10,153 bases of DNA, taken from Dehalococcoidia bacterium. Its GTDB lineage: Bacteria > Chloroflexota > Dehalococcoidia > UBA2979. The stretch covers positions 1-10,153 of the forward strand of contig JALOAM010000108.1 of the NCBI GenBank assembly GCA_023228765.1, written 5' to 3'. How positions within the stretch are numbered: position 1 is the stretch's first letter; each line of letters starts with the position of its first letter. This document shows, in pieces, positions 5,762 through 10,153 of this stretch. Below the pieces are notes generated by a model that did not search any database, had not been told where the DNA came from, and saw only the letters and a list, made by a program, of their open reading frames with translations. The position numbers were made by a program, and so were the translations under genes.

Positions 5762-6784
5762 CTACTCGAACCGGTCGGGGTAGAAGAGCCGCGCGAGGCT
5801 CTCGATCCCGTCGACGATCCGCGGGCCGGGGCGGCTCATGACGTCGCCATCCACGGGGTAGATCGCCCCGTCGACCACGGCTGTCATCTGGGACCAGCCG
5901 GCGCGCTGCGGCACCGTGGCCGGGTCCACGAAGCCTGCGTCCGCCATCAGGATCATGTCGGGGTTTGCCTCGACCACCGCTTCCGAAGACAGCTGCGGGA
6001 AGTCGCCCTCCACGCCTTCGGCCACGTTGCGCGCCTTCACGAAGGTCAGCGCCGCACCGACGAAGGAGTTCGGCGAGACGGTGTAGAGGTCCTCCGTCAG
6101 TTCGTAGAAGACCAGTGGCCCATCCTCGACGCCTTCGAGGGCCGTCGCGACCGCGTCCAGGCGGGACTGCATGTCGGCGATCACGGACTCGGCGCCGTCG
6201 GCGTGGCCGGTCAGGGCGCCGATCGTGCGGATGTTCCCGTACACACCCTCGAGGTCAACGGGCTCGCGGAGGAAGAACACCGGAAGGCCGAGCTCACGGA
6301 AGTGGGCGACACTCTCCTCCTGCCGCCCGGAGAGGATCACGAGGTCCGGCTCGAACGAGAGGTCCTGCTCCGGGTCCGGCGACGAGTACGTCACCTCCGG
6401 CAGCGCATCCACTTCGGGTGGGTAGTTCGAGAAGTCGTCCACGGCGACCACGGCGTCACCCGCGCCGACCGCGAACAGGATCTCCGTCGCCGCGGGCGAG
6501 TGCGAGACGACCCGCGAGGCGGGAGCTTCCAGCGTGACGGTGGTGCCACTCGAGTCGACCACCTCGATCACGGAGGATGTCTCGGTCGCCGTCGAGGTGG
6601 CCTCGGCGGTCGTCGTGGACTCCGAGGTCGAGGACGCCGTGGCCGTGGTGGTCGCCTCGGCGCCTCCGCTGTCACTGTCGTCCGAGCACGCGCCGAGTAG
6701 CAGCACGGCGGCGAGGGCGAACGCCAGGGCAGCGAGCCAGCGCGCCCGTCCCCCCTCGGTCAGTCGCCAGAGATAGTTGCCCAC
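5762..6784 (-). CDS. btuF: BtuF-like corrinoid ABC-transporter substrate-binding lipoprotein
   Basis: This predicted 340-aa surface lipoprotein should capture cobalamin or cobinamide for an ABC importer. The start is GTG 6784, with AGGAGGT six bases upstream; the in-frame ATG at 6814 lies within the hairpin leader and is rejected. A hydrophobic segment (17-32) ends in a lipobox, LLGAC, with lipidation Cys33. An acidic then Ser/Thr-rich spacer runs to about residue 71. The periplasmic-binding-protein-2 domain follows: RVVSHSPAATEILFAVGAGD (91-110), the BtuF-like DFSNYPPEV (117-125), LSFEPDLVILS, and a C-terminal lobe with GDVMSRPGPRIVDGIE. E. coli BtuF is 266 aa, the difference being mainly the spacer. 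It is the first gene after the cobalamin riboswitch. No permease or ATPase gene is adjacent, so BtuC/BtuD partners must be encoded elsewhere. The fold also serves haem and siderophore binders; the riboswitch and operon favour a corrinoid. Confidence 0.92.
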   Translation of the reverse strand: MGNYLWRLTEGGRARWLAALAFALAAVLLLGACSDDSDSGGAEATTTATASSTSESTTTAEATSTATETSSVIEVVDSSGTTVTLEAPASRVVSHSPAATEILFAVGAGDAVVAVDDFSNYPPEVDALPEVTYSSPDPEQDLSFEPDLVILSGRQEESVAHFRELGLPVFFLREPVDLEGVYGNIRTIGALTGHADGAESVIADMQSRLDAVATALEGVEDGPLVFYELTEDLYTVSPNSFVGAALTFVKARNVAEGVEGDFPQLSSEAVVEANPDMILMADAGFVDPATVPQRAGWSQMTAVVDGAIYPVDGDVMSRPGPRIVDGIESLARLFYPDRFE

Positions 6785-6788
6785 TTCA

Positions 6789-6814
6789 GCACCTCCTGCA
6801 CATGGAGGAGGCAC
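6789..6814 (-). promoter_or_regulatory. Shine-Dalgarno-sequestering hairpin of btuF
   Basis: On the minus-strand transcript, GUGCCUCC (6814-6807) can pair with GGAGGUGC (6796-6789) using six Watson-Crick and two G-U pairs across a 10-nt loop. Alternatively CCUCCU (6811-6806) pairs with AGGAGG (6797-6792) with an 8-nt loop. In both forms the AGGAGG ribosome-binding site of btuF, whose GTG is at 6784, is fully buried. The stem lies just after the terminator-like hairpin in the riboswitch leader. A role in closing translation when B12 is bound is inference. Confidence 0.6.
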
Positions 6815-6843
6815 GAAAACGCCCCCTCCTGGTGCGAGGGGGC
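6815..6843 (-). terminator. Intrinsic-terminator-like hairpin in the cobalamin riboswitch leader
   Basis: On the minus strand, GCCCCCTC (6843-6836) pairs perfectly with GAGGGGGC (6828-6821) around the 7-nt loop GCACCAG. GTTTTC follows, giving a short four-T tract. The stem sits between the riboswitch aptamer and the btuF start, where an expression platform is expected. The T-tract is short for a strong terminator, and no competing antiterminator is obvious, so conditional termination by B12 is likely but not demonstrated. Confidence 0.7.
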
Positions 6844-6899
6844 AGGTACGAAGCCGTCCGCGCCGTGGCCGGTCTCAGCCGGCTCCCGGGCATGGGCCG

Positions 6900-7062
6900 T
6901 CGCCTGTCCTCGCAGGTTCGACACAAGCACGGGCCGGTACTCTGGCTTCCACTCTGCCTCGGCCTTGAGGGGCCTCGACGGGTGGTTACAGTTGCGGGAC
7001 AGCGCCGGTATTGCACCGGACTTCCCCGGACGCCATGCGGAGGTGAGTGAACACCGCCTGTC
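6900..7062 (-). promoter_or_regulatory. Cobalamin (AdoCbl) riboswitch aptamer
   Basis: The minus strand carries the conserved cobalamin riboswitch core in order. GGGGAAG (7027-7021) is followed by TCCGGTG (7020-7014), CAATACCGG, and GCTGTCCCGCAACTGTAACC (7003-6984). After a variable arm (about 6983-6951) comes the B12 box, GGAAGCCAGAGTACCGGCC (6950-6932). A P13-like hairpin, CCTG/CAGG, follows at about 6917-6904. Upstream, GGTG and CACC (7055-7042) form a short stem. The aptamer precedes the BtuF-like gene by about 120 nt, which holds a GCCGG/CCGGC stem (6883-6868), the terminator-like hairpin and the Shine-Dalgarno hairpin. Binding of adenosylcobalamin in this family represses downstream genes. 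Exact ends are estimates; the identity is secure from the core and the genes controlled. Confidence 0.96.
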
Positions 7063-7175
7063 CCCATCGAGCAAGCGGCGGGCGGCGGGCTTCCGCTGAC
7101 ACGCCGCTAACAATCGCGACGCATGATCCATGCCGCACGCGCTTCAATGGGGTGCAGCACGGCGCGGGAGGGTCA
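7063..7175. other. Promoter region shared by the B12 operon (-) and ppk (+)
   Basis: This 113-bp stretch must contain the start of the riboswitch transcript leftward and the ppk promoter rightward. I see no confident sigma70 pair in either direction; CTGACA (7096-7101) could be a rightward -35, but no good -10 lies 16-18 bp on. GCATG (7121-7125) and CATGC (7129-7133) form a small dyad with a 3-bp centre, a possible operator half-site pair. The left part (7069-7095) is a GGCGG-rich run that is not clearly structured. Confidence 0.3.
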
Positions 7176-9254
7176 ATGACAGCGGAGACGCGGACGTTCG
7201 AGGTGGACGGGGCGGCGATCGCGCTCGACGATCCCGCGCTGTACGGGAACCGTGAGCTGTCCTGGCTCGACTTCAACGATCGCGTGCTGTGGGAGGCCAA
7301 GGACCCACGCAACCCCCTGCTGGAGCGCCTCCGGTTCCTCTCGATCAGCGCATCCAACCTCGACGAGTTCGTGTCGAAGCGGATGGGGTGGCTGCGGCTC
7401 AGCCTGAAGTCCGACGCGAACCACCGGACCGTGGACGGGCTCACGATCGCGGAGCAGAACCTCGTCGTGCGCGAGCGCGTCCATGCGATGCAGCGCGACA
7501 TCGACGCTACCTGGCGCGAGGCGATCGAGCCGATGCTCCGCGAACGTGGCTTCCGCGTCGTGCCGTTCGAGGGCCTCGACCAATCCTCGAAGGACGCGCT
7601 GCGCGGGTACTTCATGGAGGCCGTCTACCCCGTCCTGACCCCGCTGGTCGTGGACCCGTCCCACCCCTTCCCGTTCATCTCGGGCTCCTCGCTCTCGCTC
7701 CTCCTCACGGTGCGGGCGGACGAGGAGCGACGGCACCTCGCGCGCGTGAAAGTCCCGCCGAACCGCAGCCGGTTCATCGAGGCCGGCGAGGGCACGTTCG
7801 TGCGGCTGGAGGACCTCATCGCCGCGCACCTGGACCTGCTCTTCCCGGGCGTCGAGGTGGACGAGTCGTGCGTGATCCGCGTCCTGCGCTCCTCCGAGGT
7901 CGGGACACCCGGCGAGGATGCCGCCGACCTCCTCGAGCTGATGGAGGACACCCTGGCGCGCCGGCGGATGGCGGACGCGGTCGGCCTCGAGCTGCAGGGG
8001 GCACTCCCGGAGCCACGGCTGGGGATGCTGCTGGAGGAACTCCAGCTGCACCCGGACGACGTCTACACCTCGGACGTGATGCTGGGGCTCGCGGACCTCG
8101 CGCAGCTCGCGTCGCTGCCGATCCCAGACGAGTCCTTCCCGCCATTCATCCCGGCGGTGCCGAGCCAGTTCCTTCCGAACGAGGATGACGAGCACCACGT
8201 CTTCCACGCGATCCGCTCCGAGGACCTGCTGCTCCACCACCCGTACGAGTCGTTCGACCAGACGATCGTGCGCCTGATCCAGACTGCCGCCGAGGACCCG
8301 CACGTGCTGGCGATCAAGCACACCACCTACCGCACGTCGCCTGACTCGCCCACCCTCGGCGCGCTTATCGATGCCGCGGGGCGCGGCAAGCAGGTCGCCG
8401 TCCTCGTGGAGCTCGCGGCGCGCTTCGACGAGGCGAACAACATCGAGTGGGCGCGCCGGCTGGAGGACGCCGGGGTCCACGTGGCCTACGGGAACCCGAA
8501 CCAGAAGATCCACGCCAAGATCTCGCTGATCGTGCGGGAGGAGTCCCTCGGGATCGTCACGTACAGCCACATCGCCACGGGGAACTACAACTCCCGCACG
8601 GCCCGCATCTACACGGACTTCGGGCTGCTGACGGCGGACCGGCAGATCGGCCAGGACCTGATGGCCGTCTTCAACCACCTCACCGGCCTCTCGAAGCAGC
8701 CCGACGTGAAGGCGCTCCTCGTCGCGCCGATGACGCTCCGCAGCGGCCTCGAGGAGCGCGTGCGGCGGGAGATCGCGCACGCGTCCGCCGGCCGTCCGGC
8801 GCGCGTCGTGTTCAAGATGAACGCGCTGGAGGACGCCCGGTTCACGGAACTCCTGTACGAGGCGTCCTCCGCTGGGGTCCAGGTCGACCTCATCGTGCGC
8901 GGCATCTGCCGCATCCGTCCGGGCATCCCCGGCCTCTCCGACCGCGTCCGTGTCCGCAGCGTGATCGGGCGGTTCCTGGAGCACTCGCGCGTGTTCGCCT
9001 TCGAGAACGGCGGCGCGCCGGAGGTCTACATCGGCAGTGCCGACATCATGAAGCGCAACCTGGACGAGCGGACCGAGGTCCTGACGCCGATCCAGAGCCC
9101 GGCGCTGCAGGCCCGCATCCTCCGCACGATGGACCGCTTCCTGGAAGACCGCCGGCAGGCGTGGAGCCTGCATGACACATCGTGGTCACGCGACCAGGCC
9201 GTCGAGGACATCGGCGTGCACGCGGAGCTACTCGCCCTCGCGCCGTTCGCGTGA
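7176..9254 (+). CDS. ppk: Polyphosphate kinase 1
   Basis: This 692-aa enzyme reversibly transfers the ATP gamma-phosphate to polyphosphate through a phosphohistidine. The start is ATG 7176, with GGAGG (7167-7171) just upstream; in-frame starts back to 7047 run into the antisense of the riboswitch. The N-domain opens with RELSWLDFNDRVLWEA (26-41), and SISASNLDEFVSKRMGW follows. The catalytic core has IKHTTYR (R386), LVELAARFDE (R416), QKIHAK with His446, the likely phosphorylated residue, and FLEHSRV with His603. The spacings between these four residues (30, 30 and 157) equal those of E. coli R375, R405, H435 and H592 as I recall them, which supports an intact active site. YIGSADIMKRNLDERTEV is the usual C-terminal motif. 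E. coli PPK has 688 aa. It is divergent from the B12 operon. No exopolyphosphatase gene is adjacent; a phosphate-limitation link is plausible but not visible. Confidence 0.98.
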   Translation: MTAETRTFEVDGAAIALDDPALYGNRELSWLDFNDRVLWEAKDPRNPLLERLRFLSISASNLDEFVSKRMGWLRLSLKSDANHRTVDGLTIAEQNLVVRERVHAMQRDIDATWREAIEPMLRERGFRVVPFEGLDQSSKDALRGYFMEAVYPVLTPLVVDPSHPFPFISGSSLSLLLTVRADEERRHLARVKVPPNRSRFIEAGEGTFVRLEDLIAAHLDLLFPGVEVDESCVIRVLRSSEVGTPGEDAADLLELMEDTLARRRMADAVGLELQGALPEPRLGMLLEELQLHPDDVYTSDVMLGLADLAQLASLPIPDESFPPFIPAVPSQFLPNEDDEHHVFHAIRSEDLLLHHPYESFDQTIVRLIQTAAEDPHVLAIKHTTYRTSPDSPTLGALIDAAGRGKQVAVLVELAARFDEANNIEWARRLEDAGVHVAYGNPNQKIHAKISLIVREESLGIVTYSHIATGNYNSRTARIYTDFGLLTADRQIGQDLMAVFNHLTGLSKQPDVKALLVAPMTLRSGLEERVRREIAHASAGRPARVVFKMNALEDARFTELLYEASSAGVQVDLIVRGICRIRPGIPGLSDRVRVRSVIGRFLEHSRVFAFENGGAPEVYIGSADIMKRNLDERTEVLTPIQSPALQARILRTMDRFLEDRRQAWSLHDTSWSRDQAVEDIGVHAELLALAPFA

Positions 9255-9294
9255 CCCTTTACAAACAACGCGCGATCGCCGACGTTTCAACATC

Positions 9295-9334
9295 TCATCC
9301 ACGTGCTCGAACCGGTCACAGCGCGGGTGGATGA
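9295..9334 (+). repeat. Inverted repeat between ppk and the histidine kinase
   Basis: TCATCCAC (9295-9302) and GTGGATGA (9327-9334) are perfect reverse complements separated by 24 bp, within the 114-bp spacer after the ppk stop. No T-run follows, so it is a weak terminator candidate. It could equally be an operator ahead of the kinase gene. TTTACA (9258-9263) nearby resembles a -35 box but has no clear -10 partner. Confidence 0.35.
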
Positions 9335-9368
9335 TGGACACCAGCCGGGCGGCTAGGTGGGGACATTG

Positions 9369-10153
9369 GTGAAGGCGCAACGGTTCCGCGCGGCCGCTTC
9401 CATGCACGAAGCGACGCTGCCCGTCACCCAGGGAGGCGTCAACCGCCCCTCTCGCCCGTACCTGCGGCCCGCCCTCGTCGTCGCCGGGGCCTACCTCGTC
9501 GCCGGTGGGCTCTGGATCCTCGCCAGCGAGTGGCTGCTGGCCACCGTCGTCCCCGAGGAGCGCACGACGCTGCTGGAGGTGCTGCGCGGCCTCGGGTTCG
9601 TCCTGGTCACCTCCGTGGCGCTGTACGTCGTCCTCGGGCGGATGATGCGAGACCTGGAGGAGGGCGCGCGCAACCAGGCCTCGCTCGCCGCGCGCCTCCG
9701 AGAGCGGTCCGCGCAGCAGCGCCTGCTCTCCCAGCGGCTGCTCCAGGCGGAGGAGGAGACGCGCCGCGCCGTTGCCAAGGACCTGCACGACGGGCCGCTC
9801 CAGTCCCTCACGCTGTCGTTCATGCGACTGGACGCCGCCACGCGCGACGCCAACCTCGGCGAGGCGGGGGCGCAACCGATCGACGTGCAGCAGGTGGCCG
9901 CGGCGATGGCGGCGATCCGCGAGGCGTCCGAGGAGATCCGGGGGGTGGTGCGCGCGCTGCACCCGCCACTCCTCGCCGAAATCGGGCTCGCCGCCGCCAT
10001 CGAGCGGCACTGCCGTGAGATGACCTCGCTCACGGGGCGGGAGGTGCGGTTCGTGTCGAACTCCTCGCCGGCCCGGCTGATGGACACGAAGGTGGACCCG
10101 GACCTCGCGATCGTCGCGTTCCGCGTCACGCAGGAGGCGGCCGCGAACGCCCT
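9369..10153 (+). CDS. NarL-family-type sensor histidine kinase (HisKA_3), 3'-truncated by window edge
   Basis: The first 261 codons of a membrane sensor kinase are present. The frame opens after TAG (9354-9356). GTG 9369 is chosen because GGTGGGGA (9356-9363) lies 5 nt upstream; TTG 9366 and ATG 9402 are alternatives. Two membrane segments (about 34-61 and 74-90) enclose only a short external loop, so there is no sizeable sensor domain. A helical, probably coiled-coil linker (about 92-135) leads to EEETRRAVAKDLHDGPLQSL, whose His140 is the phospho-acceptor of the DHDG-type HisKA_3 dimerisation domain. VVRALHPPLLAEIGLAAAIE and the ATPase N-box beginning FRVTQEAAANA follow, where the window ends. 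Such kinases usually pair with a LuxR/NarL-type response regulator, often the next gene, which would lie beyond the edge. The signal is unknown. Confidence 0.93.
   Translation, partial: MKAQRFRAAASMHEATLPVTQGGVNRPSRPYLRPALVVAGAYLVAGGLWILASEWLLATVVPEERTTLLEVLRGLGFVLVTSVALYVVLGRMMRDLEEGARNQASLAARLRERSAQQRLLSQRLLQAEEETRRAVAKDLHDGPLQSLTLSFMRLDAATRDANLGEAGAQPIDVQQVAAAMAAIREASEEIRGVVRALHPPLLAEIGLAAAIERHCREMTSLTGREVRFVSNSSPARLMDTKVDPDLAIVAFRVTQEAAANA

Noticed and set aside
5054..6700. A 548-codon plus-strand frame across cbiB and btuF
   Set aside because: It is antisense to two well-supported genes and their junction, and its composition is low-complexity Arg/Gly/His-rich without domains. It is a GC-bias shadow.
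7047..7175. A ppk start at GTG 7047
   Set aside because: The extra 43 residues are antisense to the riboswitch and unlike any PPK N-terminus. ATG 7176 has a ribosome site and gives the normal family length.
8331..9050. Phospholipase D-like reading of the histidine motifs in the ppk product
   Set aside because: PPK1 shares the PLD-like fold, but the R386/R416/H446/H603 spacing and the N-terminal domain are specific to polyphosphate kinase.
7173..9173. A 666-codon open frame antisense to ppk
   Set aside because: The sense strand encodes an intact PPK1 with every active-site motif. The antisense frame has arginine/valine/aspartate-heavy composition and no recognisable domain, as expected when third-position G/C bias removes stop codons on the opposite strand.
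1..10153. CRISPR array, insertion sequence, tRNA/rRNA, toxin-antitoxin or phage gene
   Set aside because: No evenly spaced repeats, terminal inverted repeats, transposase motifs or tRNA-like clover folds were seen on either strand; all sizeable intervals are explained by housekeeping-type genes.

Overview
The window is a stretch of ordinary high-GC bacterial chromosome, roughly two-thirds or more G+C by eye. Coding is dense, operons are tightly packed, and several genes start with GTG or TTG. The best guess for the source is a Gram-positive-type or monoderm, high-GC bacterium, most likely Chloroflexota (Dehalococcoidia or Thermomicrobia-like). The basis is a lipoprotein-type cobalamin binder, exported proteins with Ser/Thr/Pro-rich linkers, and a small HMA-like protein of a style I associate with that phylum. 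This assignment is inference; no rRNA or other marker is present.

Layout. Positions 1-348 (-) hold the N-terminal third of a class III (CaiB/BaiF) CoA-transferase that runs off the left edge. A 198-bp divergent spacer leads to a 99-aa ferredoxin-fold-like small protein (547-846, +) and then a DinB-superfamily protein (931-1410, +), whose leader contains a nested two-tier inverted repeat ending at the Shine-Dalgarno. Facing it is an exported protein (1456-2214, -) with an SH3b domain, a Thr/Pro linker and a second, unnamed two-cysteine domain.

The centre is a four-gene cobalamin operon on the minus strand: BtuF-like lipoprotein (5762-6784), cbiB (4862-5758), cobD-type threonine-phosphate decarboxylase (3807-4865) and cobQ/cbiP (2305-3810). 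Two junctions are ATGA overlaps and the third is a 3-nt gap. Upstream lies a clear cobalamin riboswitch (about 6900-7062, -), followed by an intrinsic-terminator-like hairpin (6815-6843) and then a hairpin that would bury the btuF Shine-Dalgarno (6789-6814). The three enzymes converge on one step: CobQ makes cobyric acid, CobD makes aminopropanol phosphate, and CbiB joins them to form adenosylcobinamide phosphate. The binding protein captures external corrinoid. B12 sufficiency should switch off both supply routes together.

Divergent from the riboswitch is a complete polyphosphate kinase gene, ppk1 (7176-9254, +). After a 114-bp spacer comes a NarL-family-type membrane sensor histidine kinase (9369 to the right edge, +), cut at the start of its ATPase domain.

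I see no tRNA, rRNA, CRISPR array, insertion sequence, integrase or phage gene. Nothing here amounts to a clearly new system. The items most worth a second look are the two-output riboswitch leader, the nested repeat before the DinB gene, and the two small or exported proteins whose domains I cannot assign to a function.
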